Below are positions 12,192 to 23,794 of a DNA stretch of 64,000 nt, in pieces (the stretch's first letter is position 1; each line of letters starts with the position of its first letter). Source of the stretch: Epiperipatus broadwayi (lineage: Eukaryota > Onychophora > Udeonychophora > Euonychophora > Peripatidae); NCBI GenBank assembly GCA_028023455.1, contig JAQFVV010012512.1, positions 908,413-972,412 of the forward strand. Direction: 5' to 3'. Under the pieces are notes generated by a model that saw nothing but the letters and a program-made list of their open reading frames with translations, was not told the origin of the DNA and searched no databases. The position numbers and the translations under genes are program-made.

Positions 12192-14126
12192 TTTCTAATC
12201 TTTTAAAACTTTATTAATATTACTTAAGAAAACAACGGTTACCAGCTCCAACCTCCACCAAATCAACAATTCAAACTCACCCTCACTACCTGAATGACAT
12301 AAAATTTCTACAATTTTATTTTCCCATATAATGTTCGATTTTCCACACACACATAAGCAAGAAGATATTAAGTTTTAACTAGATAACATAAATCTAAACA
12401 TTACTGAAATTATTAATTAAATTTTATATGATCCACTATAGCTATATTATAAACTACACCAATTCAAATAACTGATAAAAGACCAAACAATTTAAACATG
12501 TTCATTTATTTTTATCCAGTATTGAATGCATTCAAATATTATAACCAGCATTTATAACAAAAAAAATAATTATTTATAACCAAAAATAAAATTAATGATG
12601 ACATGCATTTACTATGACAACTGATATACAATTTTTTATTAAATATGAAAAATGCCAACTTTTGCATAAGAATATAGAAAATAATCTGTTAGGAATGAGC
12701 TATATATTCAAGTTATATATTCATCCAATCTTCTAAAGATCCAACAGATACCGACAGTTTAAAAGAATTGCTAGCAGTTCACAATTTTGAAATGGATAGA
12801 AGAATTCCATCACTGCTCTTAAAACATACAATGCTCCATGAACACTCTGATGATCATCTCACTTTAACCACTCTAAGCTACCACAACCCATAATATTCTA
12901 CTACAAACACTATCACAATGCCCTGCTTACATCCAAGTCTTAGGGGCTATTGATAAGATATTGTCTTGCTCATCTTTGTGAGTATTAGAGACAAATATTA
13001 CATATATATTAGAAATAAATATGCCTTGCTCTCTCTGGAGTCTTAGAGGCAAAATCATGGCAGGACTACTGTTAACTGCTTCATGATAACTAACAAATGA
13101 TATCCTAATTTGGGTTGGAGCAGTGAATGAGAACAATCAATCACCAGTGACATGAATACACCATATACCCAAGACAATAACAACAATTCTCCATCCATCA
13201 CCAAAAATCTGCAATACAACCAACAAAACTCCAACAATCAAGCATGCTATCTAACCTTCAAAATTATGGACTTTCTATAACAGAAGTATTCCAGATATGA
13301 ACAATATTAACACTTTATAATTTAATGCTACCAATAATTCTATGTTTATCTAGCATCAGTACTATATTTGATTGACAAGCAAAAGATATATATTAAAAAA
13401 AATATGTTATCAACTTTAACATTTATTAATTTACTACAAGTTGTGATATTTCTATAGCTTTATAATTAAAACTAAGCTGTCTCATGGCTGTATTTATTTA
13501 TTTCACCTAAAAAAATTGTTTTTTTAATCTGTACATCTAACATTCATATATCTATTACACATCTTTCAGGTATTGGCTTATTTCAAACTCTAATTTGCTT
13601 ATTTCAAACTTTAGTGAATGCTCCATTTACCCCTAATTCCATTTTATCAAACATTTTTATTGATCTTCCAGATTGATATCAGAAATCATTGAATAAGAAA
13701 AACTACCAACTTGATTCTATTTTGGAACCAATTCTACAATAGCTGTATATTTAAAACAGGATTAAAATACTTCTAATAGCACAAGATTACTTTTCATCTC
13801 AGATATATGCCAATATATATCAACAAAAATATAAATACTCTACAAGTATATATTAAGCCATTCACGCTAGTCATCACTTAACCAATTAAACCAACAAAAG
13901 ATAAATATTTTACAGAATATGAGACTTAATTAATCAAGATTCCACAATTGGACAACCACTGAACTCATGTATATCAGGCCATCCACATTGCATGCCACCA
14001 TAAGCCACTTTATATGTCATTCATAATAGAATGTACAAAATATAATATCCAACAAAGAACAAAATACACATATGAACAAAATGAATAGATCACCAATCAT
14101 TGTGCAACCAGTTATCCATAAATATT
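12192..14126. other. Element interior without recognisable coding
   Basis: AT-rich interior of the LARD-like element between the gag-like remnant and the repeated primer-binding segment. I see no ORF worth calling on either strand. It includes the expected 5' leader of the element. Confidence 0.5.
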
Positions 14127-14330
14127 ATGCCCTATGATTGTCAGGCCCCATGACTGGGTGTCCATTGAAACCCTAAATATACGAGGCCCCATGATTGGGC
14201 AAGCCATTGAAACCCAATCGTATATCAAGCATTTAACCCATTAATGTCGAAGCCCCAGTTGGGTGGCCATTGAAATCCTAAATATACAAAGCCCCACGAT
14301 TGGGCAAGCCATTGAAACCCTATACTATAA
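14127..14330 (-). repeat. Tandem array of LTR-end plus primer-binding-like units
   Basis: Four degenerate units of about 40-65 bp, each of the form GGCCCCATGATTGGGCAAGCC-ATTGAAACCC, start near 14143, 14183, 14249 and 14288; the last runs into the LTR at 14313. On the minus strand each reads GGGTTTCA (the LTR end) followed by TGG...CCCA..GGGGC (primer-binding-like). A partial unit precedes the first at 14127. Confidence 0.7.
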
Positions 14331-16644
14331 CCTCCATCTTCTTCACTTATCTACTTTACTATATTTATAATTGCCCAGGCGCCAATTCTATGCAATATAG
14401 AATAAAATTTATCATTATAAATTATATTTAAAGTTAGTTAAAAGATTTTATATTATAATTACCCTACGGCTTAGCTCAGTTGAGGTTATAGGGTATGGTC
14501 TTTATATATGAGGCCAATAGAATAATACAAACATCTATAGACAATAATATTATAAGATTAATTTAATTATATTCAGGGCATCTGTTCAATACTAAAACTA
14601 TTGCACAATCATAAAAATGTTCTTTTAATAGAAGTTCATATTTAACATAGAATAGATAATCATTAGGACCGGGTACTTTTCTATCCATATCACTATCTAT
14701 TCCAAGCAAAGTAAAATGTGTTATTGGTATTATAATACTGAAATTTATTACCACCAAACAAATTTAACTAAAACTAGAATTATTTTGACAACCCATATCT
14801 TCCATAACTATACTATGATAATTAGATGTGTGTGTGTGTGGAAATGAAGAATCGAACGTATATAATCAAGGAATTCCTATAAGCTGTTGATTCAATAAAA
14901 TATTTATTATAAAAAAAAAATAAAAAAAATAAATCATAACTAAAAAAAAAAAAATATTATTGATACCTTTATCACCCATTACATTTTTCTGTGATAAAAT
15001 GAAAATTGACTACTTTTTAATATGTGCATTATATATCTTCGAATATGTGCGTTTGTTTATATAGTAAATATCATGAATTTCCAAATTACATCCTATTAAA
15101 TTATCTATAATGCTTTGATGATAATAAAAATTAATAATCTTTTAGAAATATTATAGAATTTTAAATAACACTTGTCCGTTATAATTATTATTATATATAT
15201 TCCATCTAGCATTAACTGTACAAAATTAGAGACAAGCATGGGACTACAATACTAAAACACTTAATCTATATACTTAATCTAATCATTCCTGACCATTTCT
15301 ATCGTTAACTTATTTTAATCTACTCCCTATATAATAAACTTATAACTGACAAGGTTTTAATTCTTTATTTTTTTTTTATAACAATCATTATCGAAATTCA
15401 GCTTAATAAATATAATTAAAAAAATAATAATAATAATAATACGTAACATCACGCACACATCCGAACATATATAATCACCTATAGTATAATCTCCGGATTA
15501 TACCAAACACATTATCATATCATAATATATATATATGAAATTACATTGCTTCATTTTTTTTAAAGGTACACAAAACACACACACACACAAAAAATTGTTT
15601 ATACATCTATTATAAAAAAAAAAAAATTATTTGTCAATACCTCATTATTACATGTAAAATGTTTTTTTTTTAAAAAAAATTTGAAAGTTAAGAAACACAT
15701 ATATTAATTTCAATGACACCGTAAATTCTAAGATAAAAAAAAAATGTCTATCCATTGTTAAAGCATATTTTTGTTAAGAATGACAATAGTCTTTTCCTTT
15801 TAGAATTTTGTGATAAGCTTTATAATTACATTTGCATGCATTGAAAATTATCCTGTTACAGACGTGTGTATAGTGAAGTGATATAATATAAAGTATCTTC
15901 TTGATATCATATTGGATATATATATCTTTTTTCATTTTAAATTTTGTTTTATCGAATATTAATAGCAAATTCCTTAAATTAAAAAAAATTAGGCGTTTAA
16001 TTTTAGCGTCTAAAGTTAAAATTTGAAATAGCTCTATCTTACAAAACGTTGCCATCTTAATGTTATTCATTTTTAATATACATTAAAATAGATTATAATA
16101 GTAATAACTTAACTTAGAGACATCCAGGCAATTTTATAGGTAGTAGATTCGAATCATGAATTTTGGTAGAGATTTGAAGACAGGTAACCCTTTTGAGTCT
16201 ATTCCTTCATGGTAACTCCAGTTTTACAATATAAATTTCCCATAAAGGTATTATTATAATCCTTGCGATTTCTTTTTATATTTGTTATACTATTAGAGTT
16301 TTTTTTAAAAAATCTTTTAAGTTTCTTATCTTCTTCCTTGGAGCTTTTTTTTATTACTTTTTTAGTTGTAAACCCTGTCTTTCTCTCCTCACGCCCTCTA
16401 TGTTTCCATGACAACTTTGGAAGCTTGCCAGAAATATTATTTATAAAATTTTAAACAATATAATGTTTGAATTTACTATACATAGTAATTAAAAAAAATA
16501 TTAAACATTAATTATTAATTTTAAAATGTCATTTACTATTTCAAATAATCTTTATCATTTTTAAAACCTAAGATTTTAAGACAATCTATAATCAGTAATT
16601 TATCAATAACATATATAAAAAAAATTTCTAATTAATAATACACA
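14313..16644 (-). repeat. Long terminal repeat, 5' LTR of the LARD-like element
   Basis: A direct copy of 8046-10367 with scattered substitutions and small length changes in homopolymers, TA runs and CA runs. It is upstream in the minus-strand sense and abuts the primer-binding-like array. The hairpin with an A-box-like loop is at 14460-14495. Confidence 0.8.
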
Positions 16645-17040
16645 TATGCATCTGTCTATGATGATATGTAAATTTTCTATTGTACACAAACATCTACCAC
16701 TAAACATATAGTTCCAAAACTCCACCCATCAATATATCTATTTAAAATTTTAATTTTTGTTAAAATCCAAATTTCAATTAGCAAATCACATCACAGTTTA
16801 GATTTTATTTTTTTAAAACTCAATTTTAAATATTAATGATATCACAGTTTAGGCCTAATTTTCCCCAAAAAATTAAATTCGAATTATATTATTTCACAAC
16901 ATTTCTTTTTCTCCACCAATTTTCTTTTTCCCCAGATGTTTCCTTCCCTTTTTTTTTTCTCTTCCCAACTTGAAAATATACAATATATATATTAAAAATA
17001 TATATATAATATTAATTAAAAAAACCACTCTTTTTTAAAA
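16645..17040. other. No gene recognised
   Basis: AT-rich flank to the right of the LARD-like element, with short TA runs and a pyrimidine-rich stretch near 16900-16960. No supported feature. Confidence 0.5.
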
Positions 17041-17311
17041 AAATAACCTGGAGAGTATGTATGCCCAAACGATAGCTATAAAGTATATAACTAGCGTTAC
17101 ATTTCCAGGACATAACTTCTTCTCGGCTGTTGAGTTCAACACCAAGTTCAAAGCACTTTTTTTGTTTGTGTATAAACACGGGTGCCAGCTATCTATTCAA
17201 GGATGAATAAATAACGCACTTTAAGCAATGGCCACTAACTCAATGCCTAAATCCACGACTAGCTCAGTTGTTTGTAATCACTAATAGATTATACTTAATT
17301 AGTGGTTAAAA

Positions 17312-17395
17312 GACTTGATAAAGGAATTGTAAAAAGAATTTATAAAAAGAATTGATAAAAGAATTGATAAAAAGGAATTGATAAAAAGAATTGAC
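17312..17395. repeat. Degenerate 12-bp minisatellite
   Basis: About six imperfect copies of GAATTGATAAAA, with variants such as GAATTTATAAAA and GGAATTGATAAA. Confidence 0.75.
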
Positions 17396-18165
17396 AGACA
17401 AATAAAGTTTAATTTTAAAGATAATTTATTAACTAACATTTATTTACTAAATTTAAACATTTTATAATTCTAATAAAACACATGCATATTTTAAATTAAC
17501 ATTTCTAAATAGTCTAAATATTCCTATAGATTCAATAACAGAACACTCTAATTTAACTAATAAATATTGATATAATGATTACGCACATATTAACTCATGC
17601 ACACACATAATAGATGATAAAAAGGAGTACATAGCATTTGAAATTTAATCACACACATCAATAGTTCATTTATGTATGATATAGAGTTCATATGATTAGA
17701 CTCTTGAAGGATTCGCACGAATTAATGAAATGCAATGGCTATTACAGTATAACAAAAATAAGCAAATGTTTTACCTAGGATTTTAAACGTAGATTTAACA
17801 CTTTGTTTTCTTCTTGTTTGTTGTTTCTTCCAGTATGAATGGTTCCATTATGAATGCTTCCAGCCGGCTGGGACATTTCCTTGCTGAGTTTCCTGATTTT
17901 CACGATTATTACTATCGAAGACAATTAGATACGGACGGAGATTTTCTAAGATGTTAAGCTGACATTATTTCACGGGCAGATCTGCTGTTTTCATAGGACA
18001 TCTGGGCTGGAGATAAACGTGCGTTCCAAAATATTCTCAGCACTGCATTTTGTTTCTTAACTGACTCAATTTATTTCCGAACTGCACTCTCTCAATTACT
18101 TTGTGGAACTGATTGTCTCAACTCAATTAATTTTTGGAACTGCTTTACTGTCCGATAAAAAAGGT

Positions 18166-18174
18166 CTATTTATA
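18166..18174 (-). promoter_or_regulatory. TATA-box-like core promoter element
   Basis: A minus-strand TATAAATAG in a locally GC-richer context (GGCGCAGG before it), with an initiator-like ACAGT at a suitable distance downstream. No transcript evidence. Confidence 0.35.
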
Positions 18175-18726
18175 CCTGCGCCTTGTTGTCTTTCTGATAC
18201 CTCCGGCAAAGATCTGTTGTCAAATTCCTTATCAATTAATCCTTTGATAAATGTGTTTTGGAAGATTGCTTAATTAGTAATAGCCATGCAGAGATGTTGT
18301 TTTATATTTTAATTAATAACCATTGACGTGTTTTTTAATAATAATCTTCTTTAACTTTCACATACATTTTATATATTTACAAAGGTACATATATATGCAC
18401 ATATATTTTTAATACAATTTACTATTTAGTTTTAACATTATTTTTTCTTTAATTAAAATTGAATGAAAAGAGAGATTTGTATGTTTTAACTTTTTTCAAA
18501 TTATATTTTTATGAATACTAATAAAAACTCTTTACTTCCTTTTACAACCCTTAGTTTCATTTCTCAAACCAAGACTCCCCCTCCCCCCTTTTGACTAATT
18601 AATTGTAGCTTTTTTTATTTCAAAAACTAACGCCAGAAAACTATTTAATTCTTATCCTTTTCGAAAACAAGCTGCAATAAATTCTTCAACATTTAATTTT
18701 ATGTTTTTCTTTTATGAAAGATTACT

Positions 18727-18831
18727 TTTATATATATATATATATATATACAAAAAAACCTTCCCCTAATTCATTACAAATTCCACCTTCCCTTAATATC
18801 AAAAGAAGTCTTCATAAGATTGATAACCTCA

Positions 18832-18926
<95 letters not shown>
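18727..18926. repeat. Two (TA)n microsatellites
   Basis: TA runs at about 18727-18750 and 18834-18926. The second is over 90 bp and abuts the left edge of dispersed repeat copy B. Confidence 0.95.
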
Positions 18927-18930
<4 letters not shown>

Positions 18931-19145
18931 ACATTTAAGTAATCCATATAATGACAAGTAGATAGGGAGATATTTTAAAATAATTAACACAAGATAATTT
19001 CTTTAGAATTAACAAAAAGAGAAATAAAACTTTGATCAAATTATTCTACTCCAATTCAGATAAAAGAAACACCAGAAATATAATGAATCTCAAGTGATAA
19101 TCTATGAAGAGTAATTCGATTTCCAATTTAAAAAAATCTAATCAG

Positions 19146-19466
19146 TGTAATGAATGGACTAATTAACTATAGAAATAATAACTATAAGGGGTGGTGAATG
19201 TTGGAGCATTGATGAATCGAGTGAAGTAAAAAAGAACGTTTTCTCTTGTCTTATTTTTTTCTCCTGATTAACATACTTCCCAATAAGTGGACATATTAAG
19301 GCTGTAAGCCTAAAAGTAAAACTAACAATGGAGTTAACAATCTGTGAAAAATATTTGTAATCTAAGAATTGTTTACAAATAATTACATAACTTAGTTATA
19401 AATCTCTATGAATCTAACCTTATTTATACAGTTTCAGCTGAGATTTAACTCCCTGAAAATACTGCA
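19146..19466 (+). repeat. 5' LTR of the gypsy element
   Basis: A 321-bp repeat starting TGTAATGAAT and ending ATACTGCA. It is equal in length to the 3' LTR, with roughly three dozen substitutions between them. Confidence 0.9.
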
Positions 19467-19469
19467 GAT

Positions 19470-19486
19470 GGTGCAGTCAGACAGGA
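19470..19486 (+). promoter_or_regulatory. Primer-binding-like site of the gypsy element
   Basis: TGGTGCAGTCAGACAGG lies three bases inside the 5' LTR, the expected position for a tRNA primer site. The tRNA is not assigned. Confidence 0.55.
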
Positions 19487-19553
19487 TTATGGAGGTCATT
19501 GTTTTGTAAACAAAAGAGAAGATAAAAATCAATTTTGAATAGCTCATACAAAC

Positions 19554-20300
19554 ATGGCTTTTCCTGCACAAAATATCAGAGAATTTGAGATTGGAGATCT
19601 AGCTGTATAGACTCTATATGTAGAACAATTGGAACAATACATGAGGCTAAATAAAATCGAAGACAACAAAACTAAAGTCTCAATATTATTATTTTTTTTG
19701 GAACAGATACATTTCAATTTGCCAATCAGTTAGCAGACAATAAAACCCCAGAACAGTTAACATAACCAGTATAATTTGAAAAACTTACTGCATATTTACA
19801 GCCTGCAGTTACCAAATAAGTCTCATGCCTACATTTTAGAATGCAAACAGCACTCACATGAAACCTACTCCGAGTATAATATTTTGTTGCGAACCTTGGC
19901 ATGAGACTGTTTATTTCCTCATCTTGATGACATGCTCTTAGATCAATTTCTCTATGGCATGCTCAATGACCATAATTTGAGAAAATTATTGCTCAGCAAA
20001 ATAGACATAGATTACAACACTGCAATTACTAAATGTATTGCTTATGAGATGATGATAACAAATGTGATGGAATTACAAACTGAAAGAAAGAAAGCAAATA
20101 TTGCTGTAAGCATATGTAAAATGGAAACAGCAGAAACATTATCACGAACTCCAACAGAGGATTTTAATTGTTTTTTGTTGCAGCATAAAGGGACATGGAA
20201 AAAGAGTTTGCAAATTCAAAAACCTATAGTGCTGTATTTGTGGCATAAAAGGTCACATGGCAAGCATTTGCAGAAAGAATAACAATCAACAATGGATGCA
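19554..20300 (+). pseudogene. gag: Ty3/gypsy gag (capsid plus two CCHC knuckles), broken
   Basis: An N-terminal start at 19554 (MAFPAQNIREF) followed by a YVEQLEQYM segment is typical of gypsy gag. The longest open piece (19932-20282) covers the C-terminal capsid (FLYGMLNDHNLRKLLLS). Two nucleocapsid knuckles of the form C-x2-C-x4-H-x4-C lie near 20168-20280: the second (CCICGIKGHMASIC) is intact and the first is put out of frame by one extra T in a T run near 20173. Several in-frame stops occur between 19600 and 19930. Gag would package the element RNA into particles; this copy cannot make it. Confidence 0.85.
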
Positions 20301-23127
20301 TGTAAAACTAACTGGAAGCATGAACAAAATGTCAGAAATTAAAAGAGTAAAAACTAAAATAAGAGAAACGATTATACTAGATTTAATGATCATGGAAACT
20401 AAATTCACAATGGAGATAGACAGTGGAGCAGGACTATCCATCAGGACTCTAATGGACTGGAAAAAAATTAATTCTACATACAAGTCAAAATTTAATCTAG
20501 ATAAAACAAATGTAATTGTCACAGATGTGAATGGTAATAACACACCAATATGTGGGAAGGTTTTTGTTCCAGTAAAGTTAAATAACAAAAACAAAAATCT
20601 ACCTTTGTATATAGTCAATAGGAACATCAAACCCTTACTGGCCCGAAATTGGTTCCAGCCATTGGGCATATCCATTCAGATTATCAAAATCATAAAACTG
20701 AAAAATATAGTGAGTAAACAGTTCCCGAAAATCTTCAAGAAAAACTTGACTGTTTTAGGAATAAATCCAGTAAATATTGAACTAACTGAAGATGCACAAC
20801 CAATGAGAAGTAAACCCCAGAAGGTTCCTTTTGCACTCAGAACCAAAGCTGAAGAGAGTCTAGAAAGAAGGTGTGTTATCACCCATAGAAGATTTGGATT
20901 GGGTTACTCCAATTGTGATAATAGGAAAACCTGATGGAAGTTTACAGATCTGTGGAGATTATAGGGTCACAGTAAACCATTATTTAAACAAAAGTGTATA
21001 TCCTGTTCCAAATGTTTCCGAAATACTGGTATCACTTCAAAAAGCTGCTATTTTTGCAAAAATTGACCTGAAGTCTGCTTTCCACCAGACCCCAGTCACT
21101 GATAAAACAGCCAAAATATTAACCTTGAGTACACACCAAAATATTAACCTTGAGTCCACATGTCAGACTATTCCTATGCAACAAATTGCCATGCAGAATT
21201 ACTACAGCTCCCAATATCTTGCAAGCCAAGATTGATCAATCAATGCATAATGTGAAAGCTGTAATTCCCTATCTGGATGACTTGTTAATTTATGCTCAGT
21301 CAGAAACAGAATTGAAAGAATGTGTACTTACTGTATGTTCTAGACTGGAATGGGTAGGAATTAAAGTTAAGGTCACCAAAAGCATTTGTTCTACAAGGGA
21401 ATAAAAGTTTTTGGGACATATCATTAACCAAAATGGTAAATGCCCAAATACAGAAAAGGTCATGACCATAAAAAATGCTCCCATACCAAAAAATGTAAAG
21501 AACTCACAGGATTTCTTGGGATTACTTTGTTTCTTTGAAATTTTCTTGAAGGGAAAATCATACAAATTAAAGCCCCAGTATATACTACTATGCAAAGGGC
21601 AATGCTGGAATTGGCAGGCTGAACAACAGATTGCATTCCAGTCAGAAAAATATTTATTATCTTCAGGAAAGTTATCAGAGTGATCAAGAAATTATATTCA
21701 CTTCAGATGTTTCTGAGAATGGCATTGGAGCTGCAATCTCTAACCAAATAAGTGGTCATGAATGTACAATTACATATGCCTTCTGCACACTGTCATCAGC
21801 AGAAATCAACTAAAGTCAATTGGACAAAGAAGCCCTAGCTATTATCTTTGCAGTGAAAAAGTTTCACCAGTATATCTATGGCTGGAAGTTTACCATATGT
21901 ACGGACCATCATCTATTATTAGGCATTTTGGGAAAAAACAAAAAACTCCTGACTATATCAGCCAAAGAATTTTATGATGGATAAACATTCTTGCAGCTTA
22001 TGACTATAATTTAATTTTTTACCCAGGAAAACAAATACAACATGCCAATGCTCTATCACATGTACCATTAAAAGCAAATAGGCCACATGATTTTGTGAAG
22101 GTAATTCTACTAGTAGTAGTCAAATTGAATGATACTTTAAATAGTACCAATGTAACTGAATGGACACTTAGAGACACTGGATGTCACCATCTGAAAACAT
22201 GGATCAAAATAGGATGGCCTAACCACCATCTAACAATTCTACATTCAGCTATCTGGAATACTCATCAGTATCTGCCAATCTGTAATGATTGAATCAAGAG
22301 TGCAGATAGAGTGTTCATACCTATGAAGTTATGTTCACATGTATTAAAATTACTTCATTATGGATACCCTGGGATTGTAAGGATGAAGGCCCTATATGGA
22401 TCATATGTGGGGTGGATGTATATTTACCAAGAGATTGAAAGAATGGTGAATCAATGCCATAATTGCCAAAGTGTGACCAACTTGCCAAATAAAGCTTTTA
22501 GTTCTTGGTCTGAGCCTAGTAAACCCTGAGAATGTGTGCAGGCCCTATAAATGGACAATTGGTTTTAACAGTTGTGAATTCCTATAGCAATTTGACTGAA
22601 TACCATTTAGTCAAATCAGTTGATACCAATTCTACCATAAAGGATCTCCAATAAATTTTTACCACACATGGATCACCAGATATGCTGGTATCAAATAGTG
22701 GGATAGGTATCACATCCACAAATTTTGAAAATTATATGTCTAAGAGAGGGATTCAACATGTCCTGACCCCTGCCTATCATCTTGCCTCAAATGGATTGGC
22801 CGAAAAGGCAGTCCAAAGTTTAAAAAAGGGATTGAAATAAACAAGCTGTAAAAAATGGATGAAGCATTAACAGAGATCATGTTTTACCGACATTTCCTAT
22901 CTCAATCAAATAATAGGAAATTACCTGCTGACCTACTATTCAGTAGGACTTTCCATACACATATATCAAAAATTATGTCTCAGGAGGAAAGAACTGAAAG
23001 AGATCCAGAAATCTACCCAGACCCTTATAAATATTTACCAAAATTTAAAAGAGATGAACTAGTAAGGGTGCGAGACATTATAAAGAAGAAGTGGACACCT
23101 GAAATTGTTATAAATCCATTGGCTTGA
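20257..23127 (+). pseudogene. pol: Ty3/gypsy pol (protease, RT, RNase H, integrase), broken
   Basis: Protease: active-site DSGA at 20419-20430. RT: DWVTPIV and KPDGSLQICGDYR from about 20896, motif A KIDLKSAF with its Asp at 21065, and YLDD at 21270-21281; a short direct duplication (AAAATATTAACCTTGAGT) near 21114-21160 disrupts the palm between them. RNase H: TSDVSENGIGAA and LDKEALAIIFAVKKF, about 21690-21930. Integrase: His-His-Cys-Cys zinc domain ending CHNCQ (22311-22480), a TGG-to-TGA-type stop after PSKP, loss of the segment with the first catalytic Asp, VSNSG in place of VSDxG for the second, and the Glu retained in GLAEKAV near 22800. Multiple shifts and stops confirm it is dead. Confidence 0.92.
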
Positions 23128-23460
23128 GTTATTTATAATATAAGATTAGAAAATGGTCCTTTTGTAAGAAGACATGTAAACCATACCAGGAGAAGATCAG
23201 CAGTTACACCATTAGACATTAACAAGACTCTTATTGAAACTGCTCACCAGTGGGAATCTTTAACAAGGGAAGACAGGGATGCTACCACAAATTCCACAGA
23301 AAAATAATATTTTTGTTGAACCAGAGACATTAAGTATGATACAAGGAAAAACAGATTCCACTAGCTCTGCACACAATTAAACAGAAAAGGAAAGTGACAG
23401 ACATATTCTCATAAACTCACAAGAACACAAATTGCCAATCAAACTAAAATACTATATTCT

Positions 23461-23473
23461 AGAGTAGGGTAGG
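23461..23473 (+). promoter_or_regulatory. Polypurine tract of the gypsy element
   Basis: AGAGTAGGGTAGG lies immediately before the 3' LTR, where plus-strand DNA synthesis would be primed. Confidence 0.6.
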
Positions 23474-23794
23474 TGTGCTGAATAGACTGATTAACTCTAG
23501 AAATAATAACTGGAAAGGGTGGTGAACGTTGGAGCATTGATGAATCGAGTAAAGTAAAAAAGAACATTTTCCCTTGTGTTGTTTTTTTTCTCCCAATTAA
23601 CATACTTCCCAATGAGTGGACATGTTATGGCTGTAAGCCTCAAAAGAAACAAACAATGTAGTTAACAACCTGTACAAAATAGTTGTAATCTAAGAATTGT
23701 TTACAAATAATTAAATAATTTAGTTATAAACCTCTATGAATCTAATCTTATTTATACAATTTCAGCTGAGCTTTAACTCCCTGAAAACACTGCA
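23474..23794 (+). repeat. 3' LTR of the gypsy element
   Basis: A 321-bp copy starting TGTGCTGAAT and ending ACACTGCA, following the purine-rich tract. Confidence 0.9.

Larger units (their letters stand above)
8046..16644 (-). mobile_element. Large LTR retroelement without pol (LARD-like), minus strand
   Basis: Two direct repeats of about 2.32-2.33 kb (8046-10367 and 14313-16644) are about 97 % identical by eye and flank a 3.9-kb interior. Read on the minus strand each repeat starts TGTGT and ends GGTTTCA, the TG...CA form of LTRs. Immediately inside the 5' LTR (right copy) is a sequence of the form TGG..GCCCAA.CGTGGGGC, like a retrotransposon primer-binding site. The interior holds only a broken coiled-coil gag-like region and no protease, RT, RNase H or integrase. 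It would therefore need enzymes in trans. Target-site duplications are unclear because the left flank is a TA microsatellite. The LTR similarity suggests a relatively recent insertion. Confidence 0.72.
17041..18380 (-). other. Less AT-rich island, possible LTR or promoter/first-exon region
   Basis: Base composition is visibly less AT-rich and less homopolymeric than its surroundings. On the minus strand TATAAATAG (18174 to 18166) is followed about 20 bases later by an initiator-like ACAGT near 18148. About 370 bases further on is a donor-like CTAG|GTAAAA (exon end about 17775). Three near-repeats of TGGAA.CATTCATA lie between about 17830 and 17865. It could be the LTR of an unrecognised retroelement or the promoter and 5' UTR of a host gene; no ORF decides between them. 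Confidence 0.35.
19146..23794 (+). mobile_element. Ty3/gypsy LTR retrotransposon, inactivated
   Basis: Two 321-bp direct repeats (19146-19466 and 23474-23794), both TG...CA and about 89 % identical by eye, bound an interior with gag, protease, RT, RNase H and integrase in that order, the Ty3/gypsy order. A primer-binding-like TGGTGCAGTCAGACAGG begins at 19470 and a purine-rich tract AGAGTAGGGTAGG precedes the 3' LTR. Frameshifts, stops and lost catalytic residues inactivate it. I find no clean target-site duplication (ATCAG left, TGTGG right). LTR divergence indicates an old insertion. Confidence 0.93.

Noticed and set aside
14127-14330. CRISPR-like array
   Set aside because: Units are degenerate, lack unique equal-length spacers, and are explained by the LTR-end/primer-binding segment in an animal genome.
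18714-18938. Ile-Tyr-rich frame of 74 codons
   Set aside because: A pure product of TA dinucleotide repeats; the same applies to 6770-7021, 31381-31581 and 42087-42296.
20286-20882. Minus frames of 129 and 68 codons inside the gypsy element
   Set aside because: Antisense shadows of the protease/RT coding region.
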